The notes under the pieces: model-generated
Seen by the model: the letters and a program-made list of their open reading frames with translations, nothing else
The model's database searches: none
Told to the model about the DNA's origin: nothing
Source of the DNA: Bombyx mori
Lineage: Eukaryota > Arthropoda > Insecta > Lepidoptera > Bombycidae
Direction of reading: 5' to 3'
Assembly (NCBI RefSeq): GCF_030269925.1
Contig: NC_085123.1
Span: 2,232,001 to 2,296,000 of the forward strand
Length of the DNA stretch: 64,000 nucleotides
Shown: positions 35,032 to 48,800 of the stretch, piece after piece
How the letters are laid out: each line of letters begins with the position of its first letter
Numbering within the stretch: the first letter of the stretch is position 1
Translations under genes and position numbers: made by a program

Positions 35032-35143
35032 GGTAGGCAGCGGCTTGGCTCTGCCCCTGGCATTGCTGAAGTCCATGGGCGACGGTAACCACTCACCATC
35101 AGGTGGGCCGTATGCTCATTTGCCTACAAAGGCAATAAAAAAA
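35032..35143 (+). mobile_element. LINE tail fragment
   Basis: Tail-only copy with A-rich end, about 190 bp before the near-full-length LINE of a different subfamily. Confidence 0.8.
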
Positions 35144-35329
35144 TAATAATCATAAATACAGTTTATTATGCATGAGTTTTTTTTAATGTGATGATTGAAT
35201 TTCATCCGGTAACTTATGTACTTAAATAGTATAGTGTGCGTATGGCGTATGTAGTAGTAACTTGTTCGATTAATGTTTGACACAATCTGCCATGTTTCAT
35301 ATTCCCTCCCCCCTCCGTGCGTTGTATTC

Positions 35330-38300
35330 CTCAGTAGAGGAGTAGATCCAAGTCTGCAGTTCGCTGTAGCACGTAAGTGGGCAGGATCGACCGGTGAAAC
35401 ACTACCCTCTCACAGAAAATCAGCGTGAAGTGGGGGCCTCCTAGAGGCCACCGCGTTTCGACTGGTGAGTGAGAGTCCCGGTGCCCTTATCCCTCTACCT
35501 CGGGGCCCAAATAGCAACTGATACTTTCATTATACTACACGTATCGCAACAGATTTTCTAGGGACTGTTGCGTTGCGTGTGGGAATGAGTATCAGTTGGC
35601 CCCTTCCTGTCTTTTTATTCCCTATCCCACAATTCCTCACCCTCTGTGACCTTTCTCCTTCCCTTTCCTTCCCCACCCCTTATGCTATTTTTGATTTTTG
35701 TGATGGCGACGAGTGATACAAATAAAATACCCCAGGAGGGTACCAGTCTCTTAGAGACTGGAGAATCCCTCTCTGAGCGAGAGCGAGAGATGCTATCCTC
35801 TCGCTCTGGCTCAGGCTGCCCATCGTATTCTGGGGGGGCACATCAAGCGTCGTTTATCACAGCTGCTGGGTGCAAACTGAGCCCAATAACGAGGAAGTCC
35901 CCCTCCACTTTAGCAGTGGATTTTTCTAACATCAGGGGACTTCACTCGAACTTAAATGCCGTCCACCACCATCTCGAGACGGAAAGGCCAGATTTGCTTT
36001 TCCTGACGGAGACGCAGATTTCCTCCCCAACTGACACTTCATATCTAAAGTACCCGGCCTATAGCCTGGAGCACATTTTTGTGCCACGCGCCGGCGTGTG
36101 TGTGTACATCAGGGAGGGAATTTGTTACCGTAGGCTCAGCAGTCTTGAAGGCAGAGACCTGTCGACCCTTTGGGTGCGCGTCGATTGTGAGGATCACATT
36201 CGCGTCTACGCGTGCCTTTACAGGTCTCATAGCGGAAATTCGGAAATTGACCGGCTCTTCGAGCACCTGCAGGTGTCCACTGACAGAATACTTGAGCAGA
36301 TTCCTACCGCAGAAATTGTGGTTTTGGGCGACTTTAATGCCCACCACTCTGACTGGCTTGGGTCAACACGTACTGACCATGCGGGAAGGTCTGCTCACGA
36401 TTTTGCCATTGCCAATGGTCTGACGCAGATGGTACCTTCTCCCACACGTGTGCCGGATGTGGAAGACTATTCGCCTTCCTTATTGGACCTTCTGCTGACC
36501 TCTCGCCCCGAACCCATTCGGGTATGGGTCGATGCTCCTCTCGGGTCATCGGACCATTGCCTAGTTCGGAGCGTGGTGCCTCTCACCGTCTCGTCACAAC
36601 CACTTCCATCTGGTAGACGACGTGTTTGGCACTACAGGTCAGCAGACTGGAACGGGATGCGCTCTTTCTTTGCATCCTACCCATGAAGCAGATTTGCTTC
36701 AAGTCAGAGGATCCTAGCACCTGCGCTGACTCGGTTGCCGGCGTCGTGCTGCAGGGCATGGAATTGTTTGTTCCTAGCTCAGCGGTGCCTGTCGGTGGCA
36801 GGTCTCGGCCCTGGTTTGGTGGGTCCTGCCGTGACGCACATCGTCGCAAGCGGGAATGCTACCAGGCTTGGGCTAGGGCAAAGGCCGTTAAGGATGTAAA
36901 CTCTGACTCACTCAAGAAGAAGTACAACTCTGCTTCCAGGTTCTTTAAGAAGCAAATTGCATTGGCAAAATCAAATTACGTTGGGAGAATTGGCGAGAGA
37001 CTGGCGCGCCTGCCATCTGGCTCTCGTGCGTTCTGGTCTCTCGCCAAGGCTGTCCAGGGTAATTTCTGTCGGTCGACGCTTCCACCTTTGCGCGGGGAGG
37101 ATGGTTCATTGGCCTATTCCGCAAGGGAGAAAGCCGATCTTCTTGGCTCTATCTTTGCGGAAAACTCGACTCTTGATGACAGGGGGAACACTCCTCCTAC
37201 CATCCCGAGGTGTGAAACCACAATGGCGGACGTCCGCTTCACACAGTGTACTGTGCGGAAAGCACTATTCTCCCTGGATGTCAACAAGTCGAGTGGGCCC
37301 GATGGAATATCTCCTATTGTGCTGAAGGTGTGTGCTCCAGAGCTGGCACCGGTTTTAACGCGCTTATTCAGACACTCTTATGTCCTCGGCGTTGTCCCAC
37401 ATTCATGGAAGACGGCTCTAGTACACCCGATCCCTAAAAAAGGCGACCGCTCAGATCCGTCCAACTACAGGCCTATCGCTATCACCTCCTTACTCTCCAA
37501 AATTATGGAATCCATAATCAACCGCCAGCTCATGGGCTACCTGGAAGAGCACCAGCTGATCAGCGACCGCCAATATGGCTTCCGCAAAGGCCGATCAGCT
37601 GGTGATCTTTTGGCTTTACTAACTCACCGTTGGGCGCAGGCGGTTGAGAGTAGGGGTGAGGCACTAGGCGTTAGTTTGGACATTGCGAAAGCCTTCGATC
37701 GGGTTTGGCATAAAGCCTTACTATCGAAGCTTCCTTCCTATGGGCTTCCTGAGAGACTTTGTAGGTGGATCGGCAGTTTCCTTGCGGAACGGAGAGTTAA
37801 AGTCGTCGTAGACGGCTCATGCTCGGACCCCCGGACCGTAAATGCTGGTGTTCCCCAAGGCTGCGTCTTATCCCCGACATTGTTCATTCTGCATATCAAT
37901 GATTTGTTGCATACCAGTGGCATTCATTGCTATGCGGATGACAGTACCGTGGATGCACTGCATTTCGGCCGCAGCAATATCTCTCGGGATCACGTCGATG
38001 AGTGTCGGAACAAACTTGTGTCTGAAATCGAATCATCCCTTGTGAAGATTTCCGATTGGGGGGGACTAAATCTAGTCCTGTTTAACCCTTCTAAGACTCA
38101 AGTTTGCGCGTTCACCGCTAAAAAAGCCCCCTTTGTCGCATCGCCACTCTTCGGAAACACTCACCTTTGTGCCAAGCCGAACATGGGCATTCTGGGCGTA
38201 GACATTTCGAGTGTTGTCCAGTTTGGCGGTCATTTGGAGAGCAAGGCTAAAATGGCCTCCAAAAACTCGGAGTACTCAACAGAGCCAAACAGTACTTCAA

Positions 38301-38874
38301 GCCGGCTCACCGCCTTAACCTGTATAAAGCGCAGGTGCGGCCTCACATGGAGTATTGTTGCCACCTTTGGGCCGGGGCTTCGGGTTATCAGCTATCTCCC
38401 TTTGACCGAATCCAACGTAGGGCATCTCGGATTGTCGACGATCCTGTACTTGCCGATCGGCTAGATCCTTTGGCACTGCGTAGGGATTTATCTTCCCTAT
38501 GCATACTTTACAGAATTTACAATGGGGAGTGTTCCGAGGAGTTGTTCAATTTAATAGAAGCCGCTGATTTTCGCAACCGATCGTCTCGCCGGAACTATCA
38601 TCCGCACCATCTGGATGGTTGGCGTTCCACTACAATGCGTTTTAAAAACAGTTTTCTGCCACGCACAGTAAATCTCTGGAATTCGTTGCCATCAGCGGTC
38701 TTCCCCAACAACTGCGACATTGGGTTATTCAAGAAAAGAGCATATTCTTATCTGAAGGGTAGGCAACGCACTGGCGTAAACGCTGGTGACCGTGGGCGGC
38801 GGTGAATCACTTACCATCAGGTGACCCGTCTTGCTCGTTTGCCTCTTAGTTGTTATAAAAAAAAAAAAAAAAAA
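35330..38874 (+). mobile_element. EN-RT non-LTR retrotransposon (LINE), nearly full length, defective
   Basis: A 5'UTR-like GC-rich leader (about 35330-35700) is followed by an open frame from ATG 35703. It encodes an APE-type endonuclease (GLHSNLN, GDFNAHHSDWLG near 36330, SSDHCL) and then a reverse transcriptase: PSNYRPIAITS, LDIAKAFDRVW, AGVPQGCVLSP, and YADD at 37931-37942. The C-terminus is RT-associated (RLWNSLP-like). Two frameshifts break it, near 36683 (between endonuclease and RT) and near 38268 (after RT), so it is not autonomous. The 3' end is a short conserved tail (ggtaggcaac to ccatcaggtg) and poly(A) at about 38856-38874. The layout resembles CR1/Jockey-group LINEs; the exact family is not claimed. 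No gag-like ORF1 was recognised upstream. Confidence 0.85.
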
Positions 38875-39300
38875 AGTTCTGAGGGTCGTGACCTTTACTG
38901 AGCACTTTTGTTAGGACTATGTTCCTCCATTCACTTCTGTCCTCGGCGCAGTGGATAGCGACATTGATGCTGAATTCCAAAGCCGTCTTAATCTGATCGA
39001 ACCAGCGCATGGGACTACGCCCCCTAGGCCTCTTTCCTTCCACTTTGCCGGTGATGAGAAGTTTTTCGAGATTGTCACCCTTTTCCCTCGCAACGTGACC
39101 GAAAAACTCTAAAATCCTACGTAGGCAAATGGTGGAGAGTCTTAAGGACACACCTAGTTCTTCCAGGATTGATGCGTTTGTCCGATGTGCCGTCCAGGGG
39201 ATCCGCAGCATTTTCCTCCAGCATCACATCTCAAACGCGTCGATCCGACTTCGATCAGCCCTCTTCAGAGTCCATGTCTCTGCCCCATATACGAAAATAG
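38875..39300 (-). mobile_element. RTE-like LINE 3' end abutting the LINE poly(A)
   Basis: Minus strand encodes MLRIPWTAHRTNASILEEL, EFFGHVAREKGDN and GKRPRGRSPMRWFDQ. Its 3' end joins directly, tail to tail, to the poly(A) of the LINE at 38874. Confidence 0.82.
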
Positions 39301-39310
39301 AAAACACAAG

Positions 39311-39870
39311 ACTTATTACAAGTTTACGCTTGGTTTTTATGGAGATGTTTCATATTAATCAACCTCATTTCATTTCATAGTATCATATTTAATTTTCATA
39401 AAAAAAAAAAGATTAGGCTGTATGGTACTTAACAATACTTTTGCCTTTCCATTTGGAAAAATAAAACTACTACAATTGTAGGTAGTAGGTACTAGTGTTT
39501 GACAGTAGTCAGTTATATGTAATCTATGTTTTATTAAGTTTTGTAGGTGTCGGCTACTAGAAGTAATAGTGTTCTGTGGTCGGCTAGGTCAAAAATAATT
39601 TTGTCCAATTTTTCGTTTTGTCTTGCATTTTTATGTATCGAAATCATAAAATGATACTTGTATAGCATAAGGTGGTCGGTTCAAAATAAAAATTCCGACG
39701 GTCGGATATACCTCTAATACGGTTAATAGCTGAAACAGGCTTAAATTAATGTAAATATTTGAAACAATAAAAGACCAAGAGGTCGGTTTTCAGTGTTAAG
39801 TGATCACTACGCCCACAGTGATATTATTATGGAAACGAGACGAGCAGTGTGATTAAAGAGGAAGAAACTG
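39311..39870. promoter_or_regulatory. Upstream region of the membrane-protein gene
   Basis: 560 bp before the start codon. Contains a short piece similar to the long-TIR element (atattaatcaacctcatttc at about 39351) and several gtcggc/ggtcgg motifs (39548-39795). Presumed to hold the promoter and 5'UTR; no TATA box could be placed with confidence. Confidence 0.35.
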
Positions 39871-42800
39871 ATGATGTCAGGAGATCGAGCAACGCGGCCG
39901 AACTCTTTAGTGTTGGATACGCCGGCACCGGAGCGCGAACCTCTGCGCTTCGATGTGCAGTTAGTTGGAGCCCCACCGGAGGTTGAGCAGCTGGTTAATA
40001 ACATCAAACAGGTAGCCGAAGAATTCTTGTATCACTGGAAAACTTTTCCCATTGGTAAGTAACTATAATTATTTAAATTTGTAAAACTGTATGACTATCC
40101 ATGATTGTTTGATAACATAGATTATTAGTAAATAATAATATAATAGTAAATTATAAATTTAAATTATTAGTAAATGATAATTTATTGAAAATTTATCGTT
40201 TTGTCATTATTTTGTTATTTAGCAAAAAACTAAACTATTTTAATTTTAATTTAAATTAAAAAAAATATCTAGTACACAATATAATCTACATTGAATATAA
40301 TCATACATTGAATATAATCATACATTGAATATAATCATTCATTGTTTAGAAATACATGAAGTCAGCGTCGGAACGGTACTTCGATAAGGCTATGCGTCAT
40401 GATAATCGCCTTATCGTAGCCGCCGCTGACTACTCCCCGAATCCTGATCATGCAGGAGCCAGTCACCGTCGACGCCCTAGACACGTCCTTACGGATCCAT
40501 CAGATCCAATAACCTTCGCACTAGACGCCTTCAGCTCTAGGAGCAGGCTTAGGGACCTCGGTAACCGTACTCGTCGAACTCGACAAAGAGTTCGCCGTGC
40601 AACCTAACCCATGAATCAGCTCGCTGAGTTTCTCGCCGGGTCTTCTCAGCGGGTCGCGATTCCGATCCGGTAGTAGATTCATTCGCGAAGCAGCTGCTCT
40701 TGAGCTGTTAGGTCTCCTTCGGAGGCGCTCGGGTAGCTGTTAGCAAATCCCACCCCTCCTGGCTGAGCCTTTGCTCGCCCACCTGTCCTGGTGAAACTGG
40801 AAAGGCCTCCGGGCCACCAGTAATCCTTCAATCATAAAAAAAAAAAAAAAAACATTGTTTAATCCAAAGAAATGTATTTCTTTGTTTAGGTCCCTAATTT
40901 TATTGCTATCAATTACTGTCTCATTAAGTTGATGCATTCCAATATTGACCAATTAAGTAACAGCTGTTATCAGATGAGCATACAGACCTTCTGATGTTGA
41001 GTGGTTACTGTTATTAGTGGATGTCAGCAAACAGGCACAGCCTGTTGCTACTAAGTACAAAAAACACAGTCTAGTTTAGTGTGTAAGGGTAATAGGATCT
41101 AATCCATTAACCACTAAAAAGTGTTGATAAGGATGAGTGACTGCAATGTGCACCATGTACACTGGTGCTAAAACATTAAATTCCTTTCTTAGAGAATTTT
41201 ACTCGAAGGTCGTTGAGAACTTGTAGCTCTTGATGGATTTGTCACTTAACGAGTTATTACTCTGTACTCTGATTGACATATTATGCAAGCACTGTGTTTT
41301 AGTTTTTCATTGTGCTATCCAGTATTACCTCCAACACGGTTTGGTCCCGGTAACCGTCCATGTGACATCATTATTCCACCTCCTTGCGATGAGGTGGATG
41401 CAGCTGCTCTAGATGCTGGACCGGAACCGCAACCTCTGTCGCCCAAACAACTACAATCTATTAGGGAGAAAGGGTAAGTTAAGCCTAATATTCTCATACA
41501 TATATTTTTTTATAAATAAAACATATACAGGTGTGTATTTATGTCTTGTTACAAATATTATGTATATGTCTAAATTTAATTATTTATTACATACCCAGGT
41601 GAATGAGCTCCACCTAATTGGCTCTAGTAGCCCATAGAGATTTACTGTAAATGAGTTGACTATTATCAAAGCCGGCAATGTGACTTTTGGACAATGATTG
41701 GTAAATCAGAAAAACGAATTATTGACTTTATATTCCATTGGCAGTCACAAAACTCTTCGGAACGAAATCTTAGATAAAAAACAGGTCAACTATTAACCTT
41801 TATTTAATGCAGGTTTTGAACCGTATTCTTTGAAGGAGACAATTATATTCAAACCAATCTGTATTGACATATCAATAACATTTTTTTGTCCAAATGCACA
41901 GATTGCCACCTTTGATAATAGACGACTCAAATGTCACTATGCATGTACCTTGGGATCTGAAGTCTAGTTCTCAGTTATTTAATGCGAAGAGTATACAAGT
42001 TACATTTTAATATGATGTGTTCGCTGTCTTAATTTGTATAAACATTGAAATAAATAACTTATGTAGTTAGAATAAGAACTGTGGCGGGTAGCCATCATAC
42101 AACGCAAGATATTTGATAGATGTCTGAATCTCGCTTACGACATTTTCAAGATAAGCTTGCATATATACAAGTTCCGAACAACAACATTCGAACAGTCGGT
42201 CTGCCAAGCAATAGCACCTGCTCGGTGGAAGATGTTCCTTTCGTCGTCGTTATACCTACAATTACCTGGAGGGCAGTGAGTGTTAGGTATAACGACGAAA
42301 ACGAAAATGTCGTAAGTGAGATTCAGGCGTCTGTCAAATATCTTGCGTTGGCTGCACGCCACAAGAACCAATGTTAGTTGCACTTGTAGAGAACAAATAT
42401 GCTATATACCATATCCCTCTCATGTGAGGTAGTTAATATAAGTTATCAAAGTTGTTATAAATCAATAAATTCTTTAAAATCTACATAGTGCATGCATAAT
42501 ACTCAATTAACTAAACAAACAGAAAAAAAATAACAATTTGTATTTAGAGTTGTGTTTATCTGTATATAATTATGTAAATAAAAATCAATATACGAGGGCG
42601 GGATGATAAGTAACTAGCCTTCTACTATTTAAAAACTTAAAATTAAAAATATATATATGTCCTTTTTGAGTTCGTATCTCTGGCCACCTGTGTGAATTTG
42701 GTGGCGTGAAAATTTTATTGATTTTTTGTCATTTGAAAATATATTTCGTCAAGTGTTTTCAAAATGGATAAAATTCAACAAAGAGCGGTGATAAAGTTTC

Positions 42801-45800
42801 TTCATATGAAGGGCATGAAGGGGAAAGATAGACTATGGCGAGTTAAATAATGTTTTGGGTGAATGTGCTCCTTCTTATGCCACAGTAAAAAACTGGGGTG
42901 CTGAGTTTAAGCGCGGTCGTACATGTGTCCAAGATGAAGCCCGCCCCGGACGTCCAAAAAGCGTCACGACTCCGGAAATGGTCGTGAAAGAACATGATAT
43001 GGTTTTAACAGATCGACGATTGAAGTTATCTGAAACAGCTTACACTACAGGTATCTCAAAAGAACGTGTACATCATATCCTAAGTGAGGAATTAAATATG
43101 AAAAAGTCATCGGCCCGTTGGGTGCCGCGATTGCTTACGCACGATCAAAAATGGATTCGGGTGCAAAACTCAAAAGAATGTCTAGACCGTTTCAGAGTAA
43201 TAAAGCCGATTTTTACGTCGATTTGTAACGACAGATGAAACATGGGTTCATTATTACACGCCGGAATCAAAAATTCAATCAAAACAGTGGACGCAATCGC
43301 GATGCAAAAAAGCCATGGCTGTAAAGTCGGCTGAAAAAGTGATGGCTTCCGTCTTTTGGGATGCAGGTGGGATCTTGATGATAGATTACCTATCTAAAGG
43401 TCAAACGATTAATGGAGAATACTACGCTAATCTTCTAGATAATTTTCATCAGTGTATTCAGCAAAAACGACCAGGTTTGGCGAAAAAAAAAAACATCTTC
43501 CACCAAGACAACGCCAGGGTTCACACATGTGTTAAAGCTATGGCAAAAATCACCGAATTGAAGTATGATTTGCTGCCCCACCCACCTTATTCGCCTGATT
43601 TAGCGCAATCAGACTTCCACTTATTCCCTAAGCTCAAATCTTTTTTGGGTGGACAGAAATTTGCCACAAATGATGAAGTCATAGCCACTGTAGAGGAGTA
43701 TTTTGCAGGCCTCGAAAGATATCATTGTATGGAAGGCATTACTGCTTTAGAACGAAGTTGGAATAAGTGCGTGGAGGTTCACGGAGACTATGTCGAAAAA
43801 TAAAATTAATTTTATCACGAAAAGTCAAGTGTTTTATTGTTAGGCTAGTTACTTATCATCCCGCCCTTGTATGTATGTTGGTTGACTGACCTATGTTAGT
43901 AAACCATTTTGTGGGATTGTAATAAGGTTCTTTATTTTGATACAATTAGACAAGATTTCACTAGTATTTATTAAAACATCTTCAAATACAGATGTATTAT
44001 TAATACTGTTTTATAATGATATTAAGATAAACTATATCAAGGATGGCGGCGTATAAAAAAAGTATGCCATACAAGATAGGCAAGCCGGTAGGCAGGGGCT
44101 TGGCTCTGCCCCTGGCATTGCTGAAGTCCATAGGCGACGGTAACCACTCACTATCAGGTGGGCCGTATGCTCGTCTGCCTACAAGGGCAATAAAAAAAGA
44201 TCTGAAATAGAAAGAATGTAAAAAAACCAGCTTTTTTGACTATAAGAAACATTAAGTGTTAAGCTTGTTAAGAACAAATCCTCTCACCCCTATGCTGTAA
44301 ATTAACTTCAATTAATGTTTTCAAACAGATGACCTTACATTAAAATAATATTGGTCTTTGCACATTGAACACGCAAACTTACACCTTATCACTTATGTCA
44401 TAAGTTTTATAATATTTTATCAATTATGTTTTCTATACAGAGCTTAGTTTATAAGCCACTTCCTGCCTGTCGTTTCTTTTTCTTTTCAATTGTAAAGTCA
44501 CATTGGACTTTCAATGATCGTGCAAGTCTTTGGATTGAATGTAAATTGAGATGTGAAAGTGGCTTTTGTCCACCAAACGTTATAGTAGGATTCATGCAGA
44601 TGATTAATTTTTGGACATGAGAATTATAGGACCTGCAATGACAAAAGAACCCAAAGATCGAAGTCTCGGCACGTACTTAGTCCAGTTTCTATAAATATAA
44701 GAAGGTTTAAGTGTGTGTAATCTATACTAATATATAAATCTACAGTGGTTTTTACGGATGTTCCATTATAACTACTGAACCATACATTCGATTGACTTGA
44801 AACTTGGTATCCATGTAGAAAATACATGTACTTAATGGATAGGATAATAATAATGATAATAAATAATAATGTTAATTTTAAATGCCAGCCAGCCGTCCAG
44901 CGAAACGGGCGAGTACGGCTAGTTTATATATACAAAATAGAAAAGACGAAATGGTTCAGTACCCTCCTGATTTGCAACCCATTGCAACTAACTTAACAGC
45001 TTACGTCTACTCATGTATCATATGTAACATAAGACTGCAAAAAAAAAATCGAGGGGTGTAAGGCTATTATTTATTATTATTTATTTCTATTTTTTCTGGA
45101 GGATGATTTGAAGTTGTCGTGGCCTAAAGGATAAGACGTCTGGTGCATTCGTGTTAAGCGATGCACCAGTGTTCGAATCCCAGGCGGGTACCAATTTTTC
45201 TAATGAAATATGTACTCAACAAATGTTCACGATTGACTTCCACGGTGAAGGAATAACATCGTGTAATAAAAATCAAACCCGCAAAATTATAATTTGCGTA
45301 ATTACTGGCGGTAGGACCTCTTATGAGTCCGCGCGGGTATTTGCCTATTTCTGCCGTGAAGCAGTAATGCGTTTCGGTTTGAAGGGTAGGGCAGCCGTTG
45401 TAACGATACTGAGATCTTAAAACTTATATCTCAAAAGGTGGGTGCCGCGTTTACGTTGTAAATGTCTAGGGGCTCCAATAACTACTTAACACCAGGTGGG
45501 CTGTGGCCTCGTCCACCCATTAAGCAATAAAAAAAAAGAATGATGAAACATCATCCAGAGAATAATAATGGGAGGAGATGGTCACGACCCTTAGACGTGA
45601 AGAATACGACTCGGGGATGAGGAATGCTATTTGGTTTAAGCGACATTTTAGCAACTTTACAGGAGAGCTATTTAATTAAAAAATTTGGAAAAAATATCAT
45701 AACAAAAAACTTCTTCAGCTATTTGAATGGAGTAAACTTAAATGAAGTTCAATTAAAAACATCGAACCGTTGATGCTAATATCAAATAAAACGCGCCTTT

Positions 45801-48800
45801 AATTACAAAGATACATATTACGTATTAAGCAAATGTCGCTTTTTTATTTCTTTATTGCTTAGATGGGACGAGCTTACAGCATACCTAGTGTTAAGTGGTT
45901 CCTGAAGCCCATAGACATCTACAACGTTAATGCGCCACCCACCTTGTGATATAAGTTCTAAGGTCTCAAGTATAGTTACAACGGCTGCCCCACCCTTCAA
46001 ACCGAAACGCATTACTGCTTCACGGCAGAAATAGGCAGGGTGGTGATACCTACCCGCGCGGACTCACAAGAGGTCCTACCACTAGTAAATGTCGCTTAAA
46101 CCAAATAGCCGTTCACCCCTCGTTAAATAGTTCTTGTGGAGTCTTCAAACCTACTACCGTCTACTTCATATGCGCGCTCAACACGGGCATGCTTAGTTTT
46201 TATTCATACAAATTTATTAATATGTAAGTCATATTGATGTTAAAAAACACATTATAACATGAACATTTGGTGTACACATGTTAGTTTTGTTTTTTGTTTT
46301 GTTAAACTGTGTGAATTCTTTTCTGTTAGCGTCTCTAGAAATAATTACTGGAGCTGAAAAATATCGTGTTTTTAATTAATGCCTTTAATAGTAGCTTGAC
46401 TTGTATCATTCAAATTATTTGCACACATGTTAATCGATCAGTCTGAATTCATTCATTTTATTACCTGGAAAAAATGTTAAATTAGTTATCTGCCCAAGAC
46501 CGTTATAAATGGAAAAATTTGATTCGAGCCCTAGTCGCCCAAAACACGTCATCTCGAATCCTCCCGATCCACTAACGGTGCTTTTAGGTACTTCAAGCAC
46601 CGGTCACCGCTCTCGTCGAACCCGTCGCTTGCGACGAAGGGCTCGACGAGTAAATTAACTCTCAGACACAGCCCACTGAGTTTCTCGCCGGATCTTCTCA
46701 GTGGATCGCGTTTCCGACCCGGTGTAGATTCTGCAAAGCACGGCTCTTGCTAGGGTTCGTGTTAGCATCGTAGTCAGGTTTGAGCCCCGTGAGCTCACCT
46801 ACAAACGTTAGGGCGAAGCTGAAATAGCCTCTCAAGGCTATCAGCATAGGTAGGAATAAAAAAATCGGGCCCTACGCCCCAGCAGAGAGTAATAGGAAAG
46901 AATGATGATGATGAATTAATCTTTGACTGGCTTTAATGGCTTTAATAAAGCGCATTTTTGGTTATAAATTTAAATTTATTATTGTTGGAGTTGGTTTACC
47001 GCAGCCCAAAACTATGGTTTAAAATTTTTAAATGATTTGAGACCATGACAATAAGACTAAAATTAAATTAAATTTAAAGACTATTTTCATTGTACATTAA
47101 ATGCGAAGATTGAGATTTAGATTGTTAGAACAATTAATTTTACATTAGAAGTATTATTAATAGTCGAACGCGGAAATACTTTTCTGACGCGAAATTTTAC
47201 TTTTGGGAAACATTGTCTAACTAAAAATACTAGGTGTCGAAATTCGACTATAATGAATTGAAATTATATTGAACATTATTAAGGTTCTATTGTCAAAGAT
47301 TTATTATACTTCTATAATCACAGATTTCGACTCCACTATAGACAAATAAATATAAAGATAAACAATACCTATTAACCTATTCTCAATTTGACCACAGACT
47401 TTAAGTAATAACAATAGTTTGACAATAAACAAAGGGTATATATGTGTGTGTAGTGTGTATGTCAAATACATGGTAGTGTGTGTAATGTTTTTTTTATTAA
47501 TTTAATGTATTATTAATGCATAATTTAAAAAAAAAATAGCTTTCTGCACTCCTCTATATTCTAAGTGTGAGAAATTTCATACTTCTCCGTCTGCGCAATT
47601 TTCGTAAAAAGGGGTACAAAGTTTTTGCTTCACGTATTAAAAATATGACTGTCGTTTTGTTAACGATTGAAAATCGATCCTCTCCTTCTTTCCAAATTGA
47701 CAAAAGATAAAAAAACAGTTTAAAACACTTCAAGTGATATCTTCCTTGTAGAGAGTTCGAAGTACCTTCCCGTCACTTTCCTGGTCAAACGCACGTGTGG
47801 CGAGTGGCGGGCTGGTTGCAGCGCGGTAAGGTCCGAGCCCAAGAGGAACTCTACCGACACGTGGCGAGGGCGTTGGCGCTGATCGTGGTAGTCGCCAGGG
47901 ACCGACTTGTCAAAGATGAACCGCTTTCTGTACGAGCGGGGATCAAATCGCTTCTGGCCGGCTTGCACAGGTCAGTAAGGCTGGGTTTCCATCAAAGATA
48001 TGCGAGGATAGGTAGCTAGGGATGTGTTTGTTAAGAACCAATAGAATCGCTTCGTTTACCTTATGAAAAGAGTAGGAATAAGTTTTATTCTGATGAAAAA
48101 TTTTGAATATGTTTCTTGAGTTCTGAGCAAATCACAACCATCATGCCCACCTCTGTTACGGGCCAATGTCATCTTTAAAGTTTTATAAATAAGATCGGAA
48201 TAAGAGCGGATCGCTTGGAACTTCTGGATCTACGGAGGGACTGCGGTTCTCTCTGTGTTTTGTACCGTATGTTCCATGGGGAATGCTCTGAGGAATTTTC
48301 GAGATGATCCCCTTATCTCCTTTTTATCATCACACCTCCGGCCACTGAAGCAGAGTGCATCAATATTATCTGGAACCGCTGCGTTCATCGACAGTGCGTT
48401 TCCAAAGATCTTTTCTGCCACGTACCATCCGGCTTTGGAATGAGCTCCCATCCACGGTGTTTCCCGAGCGCTGTGACATGTCCTTCTTCAAACGAGGCTT
48501 GTGGAGAGTACTTAATGGTGGGTAGCAGCTTGGCTCTGCCCCTGGCATTACTGACGTCCTTGAACGATGGTAACCAATTAACATCAGGTGGGCAATAAAA
48601 AATAAATAAAAAATGATCGTTATTTCAATGAGAGTTTATTGTCTTGATTCGGAAGGGAATAAAGAATCTTAAAATAAAATTGATTTTATCGCTCCTTCGT
48701 ATCCTCGGTGTGGCTGATACCATTCGGTACTGCTTACGATGTCGACCGTAAAGTCGCGTAGCCATTTGTGGCTATAAAAATGAACATTCCATTTGCAGGT

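Noticed and set aside
42120..42383. ORFs on both strands around 42.1-42.4 kb
   Set aside because: They arise from the inverted repeats of a MITE.
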